Of a DNA stretch of 64,000 nt, positions 12,253-23,449 are shown piece by piece (position 1 is the first letter of the stretch; every line of letters starts with the position of its first letter). The notes beneath the pieces were generated by a model. The model did no database searches, had not been told where the DNA came from, and worked only from the letters and a program-made list of their open reading frames with translations. Source of the DNA: Akanthomyces muscarius (taxonomy: Eukaryota; Ascomycota; Sordariomycetes; Hypocreales; Cordycipitaceae). The DNA lies in assembly GCF_028009165.1 (NCBI RefSeq), contig NC_079242.1, positions 4,154,001-4,218,000 on the forward strand, read 5' to 3'. A program made the translations under genes and the position numbers.

Positions 12253-13608
12253 TCAAAGATCCTTTTTGTAAAAATGCTCAGGCTTGTGTGTAGTTTCATA
12301 GTCAATGTGGACATACGACCGCTCAATGTCGGGCAAGCTCTCTAATTTTATCTGGAGCTCTTCCGCAATATCGTGTGACTCTCTCAGTGAGCAATCAGGA
12401 TTCATGACAATATCGACTTCGGCGATCAGACGCGGTCCCGAGTGGTACACGCGAACGGTATCAATTCCTTCGATAGCGTCCGAGTGCGTCAAGCAAACAT
12501 AGGTGATGAGCTGCTGAATCTCAACTGAAGCTGACACGCCAACCAAGAGCAAAAATTCGCCAAAGGCAGTGCGCATCCACACAAACGAGATGAGCAGGGA
12601 CAGCAGAATGGCACCAAAAGGATCCAGCCACCAGACAATTTTCGAGCCACCGACACTAGTCAGGATGGCAACGGCGTTGACAGCCAAATCATTGCGATGA
12701 TCTTGCCAGAGAATATTGACCTGACTATACTTGTCTTTGAGGCCCCAGCAGTAGAGAAAGAGGGAGAACTTTGTAGCAAAGGCAACGCAGACGGAGATGA
12801 CAGAAGGGATGTGGAACTCTTTTTCCTCGTCCTTGGTGATCAGCTGCTGGACAGCGAAGGCAATGATAATGAACGAAACGGAAGTCATGAGCATGCAGAA
12901 GAGAATGTTTCCGACAGTTTCGAGCCGAGCCTTGCCGGCAGGGAACCTCCTGGGGTCGACTCTCTTGATGGCGCGATTGGACAGGATCAGAGTTAGGTTG
13001 CTCAAGGGGTCGAATACAGCATCAGCCATGCTGGTGATCAGCGACAGGGAGCCCGAGGAGATGGCAGCATAGAGCTGCAGAATAGCGAGTATGATGTTGG
13101 CGGCAAATGAGCCCCAGATGGCAATTCTGAACTTGAGTTGGTCGTCGCCTTGCTCCTGGCGCGCTTCCGCGACATGCTCCTCGACGGACTTGAGCATGCG
13201 CTCAATAGCAGCATTTTGGTTCTGGTAGAAACCGCGGACTTTGCGAGCATCGAGTTTCGGGGCCGGGTTGAGCTTGCCACCATCTCTCTTGCGTGATGAG
13301 TTGGCCTTGATTTGCTCCAGGTCCGAATCCGTCTTGTAGGAAGAGGAGAGGCCGAAAGGATCGCTCTCGGCAGCAACGCGAGGAAATCGTGATGTTCGGC
13401 CAACAGTAACCTGGCTCTCGACATCGGTGGCATGAGAGGGATGGCGCTCGACAGCATCATCACCGCCAGTCGGCGGCTCAGTCTCTACTGCGGTACTAGA
13501 AGCATGACGGACAGCAGGCGACCTAGAGCTGCTGCGACTGGAAGACAGATGCTGCAGGTGATAGACTGAAGGGTGGTGGGTGATCGTGTTGCTCCCGTTC
13601 GGAATCAT
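12253..13608 (-). CDS. Cation diffusion facilitator, Mn-type
   Basis: Metal/proton antiporter that moves divalent metal out of the cytosol into an organelle or out of the cell. Single exon of 451 residues, starting at the ATG of MIPNGSNTITHHP; the open frame extends further 5' but without a better ATG. The N-terminal ~180 residues are Ser/Arg-rich and polar. Six membrane helices follow, with both tetrahedral metal sites reading DxxxD: ADAVFD in helix 2 and DHRND in helix 5. A DxxxD pair, rather than HxxxD, points to the Mn-CDF subgroup (plant MTP8-11-like). The C-terminal cytosolic dimerisation domain is present (about DTVRVYHSGPRLIAEVDI). Metal choice is inferred from these motifs only. Confidence 0.9.
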   Translation of the reverse strand: MIPNGSNTITHHPSVYHLQHLSSSRSSSRSPAVRHASSTAVETEPPTGGDDAVERHPSHATDVESQVTVGRTSRFPRVAAESDPFGLSSSYKTDSDLEQIKANSSRKRDGGKLNPAPKLDARKVRGFYQNQNAAIERMLKSVEEHVAEARQEQGDDQLKFRIAIWGSFAANIILAILQLYAAISSGSLSLITSMADAVFDPLSNLTLILSNRAIKRVDPRRFPAGKARLETVGNILFCMLMTSVSFIIIAFAVQQLITKDEEKEFHIPSVISVCVAFATKFSLFLYCWGLKDKYSQVNILWQDHRNDLAVNAVAILTSVGGSKIVWWLDPFGAILLSLLISFVWMRTAFGEFLLLVGVSASVEIQQLITYVCLTHSDAIEGIDTVRVYHSGPRLIAEVDIVMNPDCSLRESHDIAEELQIKLESLPDIERSYVHIDYETTHKPEHFYKKDL

Positions 13609-15512
13609 TTTGGCGCTGCTGTTTTCTGTACGGGGTGGATGGTGGAGGAATCTGGCGTTGGTAACGGCCGCAATGGCGCGGATAAGTAGTGGCAGTATGA
13701 CGAGCTGCCTAGCTTCGCAGATCCTGTGCTTATTGTCAGGAGGGTCTTCTGCAAGCCAGATACTGGTACAATGCAACCAACCCCACCGTGATGTCCAGGG
13801 TGCAGATGCGTGAAACGAAACAAAAAGTGGTGAATCCGACGGCTTTGGCAAAGGACTCAGGAGGAGGATGTGAACGACGACCCGAAAGAGGAGGGCAACA
13901 GGGTGCAGGATAGGTTATATGGATGGCAAGAAGCCCCCGGCGATTGGCCACCCACGTAGATGGGATGGATGATCTGAGGCCGCCCCCGCCAGAAAGGTCA
14001 GCTTGCTGGAGTGTCTGAAGTCATTGCCCAGGACCAAGGGTTCCAGCGGACGTTGGCTTATTTTAGCGCCAAAAGACAGCCAACCTCTGGGGGTCTGGGA
14101 CAATTGGGCGCGGTATGCTAGCTTCGCCATCTACCTACCAAGGTAGGCAGCGATGCAATTCCCGGTCTTGCCATGCTCCTTATCTCTTGCCTGATAGCTA
14201 TCAATCAGCTAGGATGCACCAATGCAATCACGAAGGTTGAGAACAACTTTGAGCCGGGCGTACATGAACCAGTATGGTTCCCTCAAGGATACGCACGACC
14301 AGCACCTCACACATCATGCCAAGGCAGGCGAGAAAGTGTCTCGCCCCCGTCCTGGACTGCTTGCGAGCTGGCGAGCCGTCTAATTTGTGCTTGCTCGTAC
14401 GACCCAAAATCTGAAGACAGTTTGTCTCGCTTCGAATCTACCGATAAGCTTGGAGGTCGCGTAGACAAACTGGGCAAGCCTCAGCAATCGGCAGCGATCA
14501 GTACCCGGGCGCCAGCAAAACAAAGCTCAGTCCCGGTTACGAGTTCCCGGGCGGCCTCCCAGTGCGGGGTGTGCCGTGTTTGCTGGCGTGGAAAGAAAGA
14601 AAGGCTGGCCAGATTACCAGCAATTCAAGGAAAGTCGAGCTAGTCCTCAGTAAACATTAGCTCGCGGCAGATGGTGAGTAGCTGCCTTCTGATTTGCGGG
14701 TTTCACAGCGCACAATCGAGGTGTGTTTTCGCATGCTGTGTGCCAGTGCCTAGTTCGCTCGCAGGTTGCAGGCTGCAGCTTCGAAACCGCGACGATGCGA
14801 CAAGAGACGGGGGAGTTCATCCGTTTTTCTATTTCTATCAGTTGCCCAGGAAGACGCACTGCCCCAGCAGGTCCACGCGCTTCTTCGGGAGCTGCCGGAA
14901 GCTTGGGACGATTCAGCTCCAATACTCACTCGGTGGGGCATGGGTTTGGTACTTGGGGCAAGTCTTGACTTTTTCATCTGCCATCACCAGATAGCCGCAC
15001 TCAGCCACACAGTAGCTTCCAGGACCATGTGGCTATTCTGCTTCAGATCCAAACATATGCAGTGCGTCTTTGTTTAGTTGCCAAGATTGCAATCAGCACC
15101 GCGCATCTCTTGCTCCCGAGATGCTACCGGCGGCGGAGTGCGACTGTGGATTCCGGTCCAAATATTTGACATCCAGCTTCGGCATACATCTCCCTTGACA
15201 CGGGCCTGAAATCACACGCCGTTTCTGGAGCTTCTCAAGGTACATCATTGCTCCCTAACACGATTTCTTAAGTGCATATGCAGGCAGCCCGGTAAGCAGT
15301 CACCGCAAAGGTGCTGCAACCATTTCTCCTACAGCACCAAAACTGAATAGTATTTTGGTCAGAAAATATGTAGTAGGGTATACAAGATATAGCAATCATC
15401 GCATTATGCACTTAATAGATAAAAATTATACCCAAATGACATATCCAAAAATATCGACTAGTTGTCCCAGGCGAGATCTCGCGCTACATGTCATTTCTTC
15501 GCCCCCAGCGCT
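13609..15512. other. Long intergenic region upstream of the CDF gene
   Basis: 1.9 kb with no gene I can support. The first ~340 bp continue the CDF reading frame and probably are its 5' UTR and promoter. A TACCTAGGTA-family repeat lies at 14131-14150. A 156-codon frame at 14173-14643 starts with a hydrophobic stretch but has no further family signal; I rate it unlikely to be real. The part 15240-15480 is AT-rich and precedes the lipase 3' end. Confidence 0.4.
14131..14150. repeat. TACCTAGGTA-family repeat
   Basis: CTACCTACCAAGGTAGGCAG, an inverted pair of the same units, about 520 bp upstream of the CDF start codon. Confidence 0.6.
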
Positions 15513-16490
15513 CTACAACTTCGACTCCGCAGGTACGCTCTCTCGGTTCTCACTGCGAGCATTGATCCATTCAATGATATCCTTAGCAAAGTCATCCTTG
15601 CAAAGGTCGGCGTGGATCTGGTGATACGCTCCCTCGTATGCCTTGTGCGTCTTGTCATTGGTTGGCTGGTCGTGGAAGAACTTCTTAGACGCATCATAGC
15701 TACAGGTCTTATCAGCAGTTCCATGTCCGAGGAAGAGGCTCAGGTCATCGCCCAGCTTGATGGATCCCGAGGAGAGAGCGCCAGTTCGGTCCAGGAGCGA
15801 GGCGAGCCCCTCCAGCGTGCCGGTGTTGTGGCACAGAGGATCGTTGCGGAAGTCTTCGACGACAGCCGGATCACGGCTCAGGTGCTCGGCCGGGACTTCA
15901 TGCTTGAGTTGCTGCTTGGGCAATAGCTTTCCAACAAGACGACCCATGAAAATCTTGATGCTGCTTGGCTCTTCGTCAGGCGAGAAGCCAATGAAGGGCG
16001 CATCGAGGAGCCAGCCGCGAATCTGCTTCACCAGCTTCGCGTAGCTGGGGTCCGCCGCAAGGGTAATCACCTCACCTCCTCCCATGGAATGGCCCATTAC
16101 AAAAATAGGCACGTCGGACGGAAGCTTGTCCTCGATAAAAGCCGCGACATCCGAGATGACGAGAGAGGTTGGGCCGGTCAAGCCGCGTTCCGCCTTCTTC
16201 GTTGTCGACTGGCCCCAGCCCCTCTGATCAAACCCAAAGACTTGGATTCCAGCCTCGCTTAGTTGGGGAAAGAAGTCATTGTAGCGATTAATATGCTCGC
16301 TGAACCCATGGACAAAAATGAGCTTGGCCTTAATGGGGCCGGTGGGCTTTCTGAGGCGTTAGTCGGACCCTGAAAAACAGGATGAATGCAGTGGCAAGTT
16401 GAGGACAATCGGTGCAGTGCTTACAGTCCAAGTCTTGGTGTAAAGGCTGGTATCTCCTCTCTTGAAATGTCCTTCTTCAGTGGTAACCAT
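15513..16490 (-). CDS. Monoglyceride lipase-like alpha/beta hydrolase
   Basis: Serine hydrolase that releases fatty acid from monoacylglycerols in lipid turnover (yeast Yju3 and animal MGLL family). Exons 16490-16425 and 16346-15513 give 299 residues, the usual length. The nucleophile motif is GHSMGG, the oxyanion region HGFSEH, and the acid and histidine are plausibly in GHGTADKTCSYD and GAYHQIHAD. The intron acceptor is unusual: the well-formed ctcag lies 4 nt upstream, but using it gives a frame with a stop within seven codons; only the following aaag joins TKTWT to PTGPIKAK in frame. Confidence 0.9.
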
Positions 16491-17166
16491 TTTTGCCTAG
16501 ACAATTTTGCGTCTGGAGATGAAAGTAGCGCAGCTGACGGGGAAAGGAGCAGCGAAGTTCCGCGTGCGATTTCAGGGTAGCTAAAAGCGATGTCGGAGTT
16601 TATCCGGGCGCTGACGAATCTTAAGAGGTTGAATTGCAGTCTGGTTTTTTTTATGGCGCCAGAAAAATATCTGTATATTTATAGATGGCCCTTCGATGAT
16701 ATTTGTAAGGATCAGGCCACGATGTAACTACTTGTCGCCTAGGGATGACGCCGTCAAGCATGTGACAGTGCGATGTGTGGCGGTCATTCCAATTTTGACC
16801 CTCTCGCCGCTGTGCGCGCCAGCACAAGAGTAGGCAGGCCGAGCAGCATGTTTGCGAATTTATAAAATGTGTATTGATTGTACCAAGTCCGCCTATAGAG
16901 CCTCCGTTACACAAGAAAACATAAACCAAGTCTTTATCCGCTATATGCCTTAAGACTGATAGTTGTTCGAGAAGAGTTGTCTGGCCATACTAGCTGAGAA
17001 ATAGCTAGGATGCGCCCAGGCTGATAGTTATCCCCCAGTCATCAAAACGAACAAAGAAATAATTAGTCAAAACAATGTTTTACAAGACAGTAAGAACCAA
17101 GTGATGACAGTGGGTATTCCGGCACAGGAGCCGATGCTGCATTTGTGCCGATCTGCCACTGAAAGA
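16491..17166. other. Intergenic region, lipase promoter / ABC transporter 3' end
   Basis: Region between two minus-strand genes: lipase promoter on the right of its start, and the ABC transporter's terminator near 17040-17160. No further coding signal seen. Confidence 0.5.
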
Positions 17167-19575
17167 TCATCTCTGCTTCTGCTCTGTGGTTTCACTTTCT
17201 GGGTCTTTCTCCTTGTGCTCTTCCTCTTCAATGAGCTCCTCTTCATCTTTTTGCCTCTCCTGTTCCATATATTCTGCCTCGGTGATGTGCGCCGCCGCAG
17301 CAGATGGGCGCTTCTCTGGAACATCCCCGCCGCTCATTTGCCACTCCATCAATCTGCTGAAAGCACTGTCCTTGTTGGCAGCGAGTTGTGCATAGCTACC
17401 AATTTCTGCGACCGTACCCTCGGTATTCAGAACGATAATTTGGTCAGAGCGCTTGATCGTCGACAGGCGATGGGCAATGGAGATGGTGGTGTTGTGTCCA
17501 CGAAGAAGGCCAGCGAGAGCTTCATTGACGAGTGTTTCGGATTCAGCATCCAAGGCCGAAGTGGCTTCATCGAGAATCAGGATATCAGGATCCTTCAGAA
17601 GGGCTCTGGCGATTGCAATGCGCTGTTTTTGGCCACCAGAGAGCTGCGATCCTCTCGCACCAACCTGGGTCTCCAGTCCGTCTGGGAGATCGCTGATGAA
17701 GCTGCAGTTGGCGCGTCTGGCTGCAGCAATAATCTCTGCTCGGGATGCATGTGGTTTTCCATATGCAATATTTTCGGCGATCGTTCCTGAAAACAGAACT
17801 GGCTCTTGAGATACCATGCCAATGCGACGCCTCAGAGACTTGACATTCATTCCGGAAATATCTACTCCATTAATAGTAATACTTCCCTCTGTCGGGTTGT
17901 AGAATCGCAAGAGGAGGGAAGCAACTGTGGACTTGCCACCGCCAGAAGGACCGACGACGCATACATTGCTTCCGGAAGGAATTTCGAAGTCGAGGCCATT
18001 GAAGATCTTGACAGCGGGACGCGTCGGGTAGGCAAAGGTAACATTGCTGAACTTGATAGGGCCTTGGGCAGATTTGACAGGTTTCCCAACAGTTTGGTGG
18101 ATTCCAGGGCGACGATCTTGGAGTTCAAATAAACGACTCGCGGCACCTACACCTTTCATCAGCTCAGAGTAGAAACCGGACAGGCCAAATAAGCTTGATC
18201 CGGCAAACGCTGTGTACATCATGAAAGATGTGAGATCTCCGAGTGACATAGTTCCGTTGCGCACAAAGCTTCCGCCAACAACAAGCATTGCCAGAATAGT
18301 CATGTTGCCAGCCCAGCCTGTAGAAGCAAAAAACGTTGCCGCAACCAGTGACTCTCTCTTGCCCAGTGCAAAAATCCTTCGAATTTGTCTATTGTAGCGT
18401 CCAACTTCCTGAACCTCTCCGACGAAAGCTTGGCTGGTCTTGATATTTCCGAGTCGTTCCTCGGCAATCTTGGTCAGTGTACCAAGATTCTTCTGGATAG
18501 ATCGGCTGATGTTTCTGATCGCTCGGCCGTAAAAGAACGCGCCAATGGCAATCGGAGGAAACATTAAGAGCAAAAGGCCAGTGAGCTGGGGACTCGTCCA
18601 GACCATGATAGCGAATCCGGCACCACCGCTGAATAAGGCTCTAAGACCGTCACTGATATTTTGTGTGACTGACTTGCCTACAATAACAGTGTCGGAGCTC
18701 AGTCTTGAGATCAAATCACCGACTCGGTTTGCATCAAAGAATTCTGCATCTTGCACATAAGTGCGGCGGTAAAGCTGCGATCGAAGTCTCGCAACTACTC
18801 TCTCGCCCACAATGCGCAGCAGAATAACTCGTCCAAAGTTGGCCATAGCACCCAGTGTAAGAATGCCAGCAAGGCCGATGAAGAACTGGTTCAAGGTAAG
18901 TCCAAAAAGACGAATATCTTCGTCCTCGCCTTTTGTTGCGAGATCAAGGATTCTGCCGACGGAGAATGGGATCGACATGGTAACACTCGACGAAATGACC
19001 AGGAAGATAAATGCAACACCGAGCCAGCGGAGCTCAGGACGAGCAACCTTGATCAATCGCCATATTTCCTGCAGTCCTGCTTTTGTAGGCTGCTTGCTAT
19101 CCTTGGAAAGCTTTGCAGCGAGATTCACTTGCGCAGCTTGGGCGGCGCGGTCGCTCTTTTTAAACTCGAAGTCAGCCTCGTCGTCATCTGGCTCGTTCTT
19201 CTCCGAAGGCTGCGACTTCTCTTCGATTCTTGGCGGTTGGTTTTGCCGTTGCTCTTGAAGGCTCGTGCTTGTCGAAAACGGTCGTGTCAATGCAACTGAC
19301 GACGGTTTATATGCAAGGGCAGCTCGCCGTTCCGCGATGCGTTGTAGAAGCAACGGTTGCGCGGAGAAGGTGGCGTCAAGCACGGCGTGCGTCGCAAGAC
19401 CGTGGCGGTGCCCCGATGCAGCATGAAAAAGACTTGCCGGCTTTATGATACTGATGGGCTTCGTAAATGAATTCGAGAGAAGATTGCGCGATGTAAGGGC
19501 AGCTCCATGTGAATGCGCCTCCGAAAGGGTACTCAGTCGAGGGGCTAAAGCCCGGCGCAGCGCTCCAGAAACCAT
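17167..19575 (-). CDS. mdl1: Mitochondrial half-size ABC transporter (Mdl1/ABCB10 type)
   Basis: ABCB half-transporter of the mitochondrial inner membrane; yeast Mdl1 exports peptides derived from m-AAA proteolysis. Single exon, 802 residues from the ATG of MVSGALRRALAP. The first ~130 residues are Arg/Ser/Ala-rich with almost no acidic residues early on, as expected of a mitochondrial presequence, followed by a polar acidic linker. A six-helix membrane domain follows, then one nucleotide-binding domain with Walker A GPSGGGKST, signature LSGGQ, Walker B ILILDEATSALD and the H-loop histidine in SIAHRLST. The C-terminal ~50 residues are Glu/Lys-rich. Mdl1 versus Mdl2 cannot be settled here; Atm1 seems less likely because of the long presequence and the D-loop context. 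Confidence 0.85.
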   Translation of the reverse strand: MVSGALRRALAPRLSTLSEAHSHGAALTSRNLLSNSFTKPISIIKPASLFHAASGHRHGLATHAVLDATFSAQPLLLQRIAERRAALAYKPSSVALTRPFSTSTSLQEQRQNQPPRIEEKSQPSEKNEPDDDEADFEFKKSDRAAQAAQVNLAAKLSKDSKQPTKAGLQEIWRLIKVARPELRWLGVAFIFLVISSSVTMSIPFSVGRILDLATKGEDEDIRLFGLTLNQFFIGLAGILTLGAMANFGRVILLRIVGERVVARLRSQLYRRTYVQDAEFFDANRVGDLISRLSSDTVIVGKSVTQNISDGLRALFSGGAGFAIMVWTSPQLTGLLLLMFPPIAIGAFFYGRAIRNISRSIQKNLGTLTKIAEERLGNIKTSQAFVGEVQEVGRYNRQIRRIFALGKRESLVAATFFASTGWAGNMTILAMLVVGGSFVRNGTMSLGDLTSFMMYTAFAGSSLFGLSGFYSELMKGVGAASRLFELQDRRPGIHQTVGKPVKSAQGPIKFSNVTFAYPTRPAVKIFNGLDFEIPSGSNVCVVGPSGGGKSTVASLLLRFYNPTEGSITINGVDISGMNVKSLRRRIGMVSQEPVLFSGTIAENIAYGKPHASRAEIIAAARRANCSFISDLPDGLETQVGARGSQLSGGQKQRIAIARALLKDPDILILDEATSALDAESETLVNEALAGLLRGHNTTISIAHRLSTIKRSDQIIVLNTEGTVAEIGSYAQLAANKDSAFSRLMEWQMSGGDVPEKRPSAAAAHITEAEYMEQERQKDEEELIEEEEHKEKDPESETTEQKQR

Positions 19576-20083
19576 CCTGACCAAGTTTGGCTACTCTGGT
19601 CCACGGCGTCCCATTGTCAGACTGTCCAAACGGCACCAGAATATTCTGTAGGCGTGGGCTGGCGCGAGAAAGCCACTTTGCAGTTTTATTTTTCTGGTTG
19701 TGGAAAGTGTTGCAGCCTCCAGGTGTCGAAGCGGCATTTCCTGCTGACGAAATCAAGGTAGACTGAAAATTGGTGTGGAGCTAGCTTCTGATGCGCAAGA
19801 GTTCGGCCTCGGTCGGAGCAAGTTAGCCGTTCCGACCTCGCATAAACCAAGCAGAGCTACGGGTGGCCACGAGCTACAATTATATTTATCAATAAGGATG
19901 GTGCTGAAAAGACCTCCCAGAAGCGATAGCGAGTCACAGAGGGGATAGAGCCAGCTATGCATCTTCCACGGTACACGATTTGCGGGAGACGCGCCCGGGT
20001 CTCCGTTTACGGAAGAAATAAGCATGCTGTAAACGCTGTACTAAATTCATACATGAGTGTGATACATGGTCATCCTGGCTACG
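19576..20083. other. Intergenic region, ABC transporter promoter / rtt103 3' end
   Basis: Promoter of the minus-strand ABC transporter gene and 3' region of the rtt103-like gene. No additional gene or repeat recognised. Confidence 0.5.
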
Positions 20084-21438
20084 CTACTGTGACCCTTCTT
20101 CGCCTTTGAGCATCTTAGCGACGTCTTCGTCTATGCCATCGTCTGCTCCTATGTCTAGAATTTCGCTGTCGTCATCGACCCTCCGTCTTTTGTTTGAGCC
20201 ATTGGAAGATATAGTGACTGAGTGTGATGTAACGCCCATCGAGACCTCGTCTGCTTGGTTTTGGGTTTCTTTCTCGCCAATTGGGCTCAGAGGCTCCGGC
20301 TCTGGATGTGGAGGTGTAAATTCCTCCATCGCCGGGGGTGTGAGAGCTTCCATTTCTGGGCGGCCTGGTTCCTGTGCCAGCGCTCCCTCCTCTCCGTCCG
20401 GGTGCGGTCCATTGCCATCGGCCGGTCCAAGCGCTCGCATGATAGCTAACTCTACTTGTTGTTTCTTCTCTTCGATTTCTGTCTTCCTGGCTGATAGCTG
20501 CGAGAGCGCTGCGCGTTCTGTCTCTAGCTCGGTTTTCTGCTCCTGAAGCATCGTCTCTAGGCCAGCGACAAAGCTCTTCCGGGCTGTGAAGCTCTCGCTG
20601 GTCGCTGTCTCTGCATTGGATAGTGTCTTTAGGAGGCCATTGAGGCGCGCCGCAAAAACTGGCGCTGACGGTACGGCAGTAGACGGGTCTGTCTGCTTTT
20701 CGTATTCTTGGTTCGCGGACTCGAGCGCAGATATGAGCGGCGCACTTAGCTTTTGGACCTTCTGGAGACTCGAGATAAGTGGTGCAAATTCAGGCGGTGG
20801 TACTGCTGCGGAATTCGAAGTGAATGGCGAGTTCCCAAACCCTGGTCGAGGCGTCCCTTTGGCTTTGTCTAGCTCTGTCTGGTATTAGCACGTCTGTCTC
20901 CTCGGCGATCTCGTAGTGAGGTAGCTACCGTCTAGGCGTGATTCGATGGCATTTTGTATGGGGGCTTCGAAAATATTTCGATCTTTCCATACATCAATCA
21001 CGCGCCGCAGTTTTCCGTGTATCTCGGTCGGGGCGCCTTTGTACGCAAGTGCTGTAGCTTCAGCGATTATGGGCGAGAAGGCAATTATGAAGTCTTCTTT
21101 TCGCCGGATTCGTGACTGTTGCGCGACTTCTGTATTCCGATGCTTCATTAGCTCTGACAGTCGCTTTGCGCTCGAACGGGCACATTTTACCATTTGCGAG
21201 ATAGATGAGACTAAGCCTTCTGGTTGCGGACGAATCCTTCAATCGCTGCATCCAAAGCGCAACGGTGCGATCAGCGTGCCGTCTACAATCGAGTAGATTA
21301 GTACCGTGTTGCCAATCAGTCGGAGGCGTTCTTCGCATACTTGTGAAACATGATCCATTGCGCAGCTGTTGCAATACTGTCATGGCTCTCGTTTAGCGCA
21401 GAAAGCCGCGCGAGCACGGCGTCATCATTGTATGCCAT
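20084..21438 (-). CDS. rtt103: Rtt103-like CTD-interacting (CID) protein
   Basis: Nuclear protein that binds the phosphorylated RNA polymerase II C-terminal domain and helps 3'-end processing and transcription termination. Exons 21438-21341, 21282-21191, 21129-20929 and 20874-20084 give 393 residues. The CID/RPR domain occupies about residues 1-130: an N-terminal ARLSALNESHDSI helix, then SLIYLANE, and RRVIDVWKDRNIF, close to the same blocks in yeast Rtt103. A coiled-coil-like segment (about LETERAALSQLSARKTEIEE) and a Pro/Glu-rich acidic tail with a basic KRRRVDDD stretch follow. Intron 3 ends in two acceptors 4 nt apart (ccag, acag); only the second keeps ESRLDELDKAKG in frame. Confidence 0.88.
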
Positions 21439-22343
21439 CGTCCTGGGCCCCTGCGCCTGATCCTATCTTGAAAATATTCGCGCGCGGCCGGGTCGCACGA
21501 GCAATGATTCCCTGTAGCAGCCAGGAGCTATTCCCTTACGCGCTTCGAAGTATTGGTTAATGGAATTTCCGAGTCTGTGTCGGGATATTGTATGTTAAAA
21601 ACTTTTTCTAGCGCCAATTAAGGGTGACGTGTGTTTGGCTTCGTGTTGTGCAGGTCTCGGCGAGTAGCTTTGACCAGTCGACGAGGTGCAGCGTTGACGA
21701 TCGACGATAAACATGGGTAGCTCTGGGCGGCACCTATGTACAGGTGTATGTACCTATGCAATTAGGCGAGCTCATTTGTTTCACGCGCTCCACACAGGCT
21801 AAGCGTGGTGGCTGCTAATGGCTAGAGCGTCACATGAAAGCCGTTTCGAAAATGTCCTCATTTACGCCTCTCACCTTTGGTTGTTGTTTGTATGACATTT
21901 AATCTAGCTCAATAAAGTTTATTAGAGGTCGCGGTCATAGGTGAGGAAAACGCCGGAATCGAGACTCAGTAAGCTAGGTAGTTATCGCTTGCTCTACTTC
22001 TACGAAGCACGGGTGTTGTCCGCGAAGCAGGTACAATTCCACTAATAGTGAGAGCCAAAGCAGGGCACCCGTATATGCGAGGAATATAACTGCAAAACAG
22101 ATTAAAAATACACTCACTACTCGCAGTGATTCGCGAGATCCTACACCATCACGACCTACCCTATACAAAACCAGTACCATCAAGCGACCCATAATATGGA
22201 CACGTGACGTATGCAGCCCAAGCTGGTACCTGTAGAGCGCAGTCGCAACAATGGGCGTGTGTGGCATCTACATCTGGCGACTGCACGCCTCCTCCTATTC
22301 CACACCAACAAATTACATTGCCCACAGCTATACACCAACCACA
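21439..22343. other. Divergent promoter region, rtt103 / clc1
   Basis: Contains an overlapping CACGTG and TGACGT (22201-22210), about 135 bp upstream of the clathrin light chain start. No convincing extra gene; a 97-codon minus-strand frame at 21974-22267 has no family signal. Confidence 0.45.
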
Positions 22344-23163
22344 ATGGCGGACCGTTTCCCATCACTGGATGACTTCGATTCCGGAGGTATATATATAATA
22401 TCAAACAACATGGCCGCAAGCCACTAACAACTGCTGCAGCGCAAACAGAGGTCAAGGACACCGCTGGCTCTGGCGAACAGGACTTCCTCGCGCGCGAGAA
22501 GGCGCTTCTCGGTGACGATGCCGAACAATTCGCTAACAGTGGCGACGCTACCGCATTGGCCGAATCCAGCGGAGATCTTATCGGCGAAGGAAATGCGCCG
22601 TCCACATTCGAATCACAGTTCCCGGATCTCGCTGACCCCTCATCTGTACGAGAACACCAGAGATCACAGGTGGATGACACATTAAGCTGATACGAGAGTA
22701 ACAGGGCATGCCAGGTGCACCTGGAGCATCAACGATTACGGGCCCGTCTGTCAGCTACAATTCGGGATACCAAGCCACAGCGGCCGACGAAGAGGAGCCC
22801 GACGTGATCAAGCAATGGAGGGAAAAGCGCGACGCACAGATTGCGAAGAGAGCAGAGCAACTGGCCGCGCAGAAAGAAGAGACGATAAAAGAAGCTCAGC
22901 AGAACATCGACGACTTCTACGAGAACTACAACACAAAAAAGGAGAAGGGCATTGCTCAGACTCGCAAGGATGCCGAGCAGTTTCTGGAGAACCGAGAAGA
23001 TACCGTGTCAGGTGGCACCAGCTGGGATAGAATTGCTAAATTGGTTGACGTCAGTGGCAAGGGAAGCAAAGGCGGTGCGTCTGGTAGTGGCAAGGAGCGA
23101 TTCCGTGAGATGCTAGTGAATCTTCGCAAGGATGAGAAGGCACCTGGAGCTACCGGTTACTAA
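22344..23163 (+). CDS. clc1: Clathrin light chain
   Basis: Regulatory light chain of clathrin, acting in coated-vesicle formation at the plasma membrane and trans-Golgi. Exons 22344-22386, 22440-22645 and 22705-23163 give 235 residues, a normal fungal length. The N-terminus MADRFPSLDDFDSG is typical; a Glu-rich heavy-chain-binding helix follows at about residues 110-180 (EPDVIKQWREKRDAQIAKRA), with the conserved SWDRIAKLVD near the C-terminus and a Gly/Ser/Lys-rich linker before the end. Both introns have clean phases. Confidence 0.95.
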
Positions 23164-23449
23164 TAGCGCTCTGGTGTCACACTGACGAATAATGGCAGTG
23201 AAATGATCGGAACTGAGCTCACCACCGCCCAGAAGCGCAAAGGCGCCACTGTACTCTAGATGACTGCACCTCGTATTGCAGGAAAATGGAAGCACTGATT
23301 TCTTGCACTGTTCAGGCGGATGACATGATATTGCTGTAGAAGTTGAACACGACGGTCCCATTGATCTATACAGAATAGAAATCTAATCACACATGACGAT
23401 TGGTCGTCAAACAACACCCTTTCCTCGCCTTATGCCATCGAAATCGAAA

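Noticed and set aside
14173..14643. 156-codon frame with a hydrophobic first 15 residues, possible small secreted protein
   Set aside because: The rest shows no conserved block and no intron signals, and the composition is typical of random reading of GC-rich intergenic DNA.
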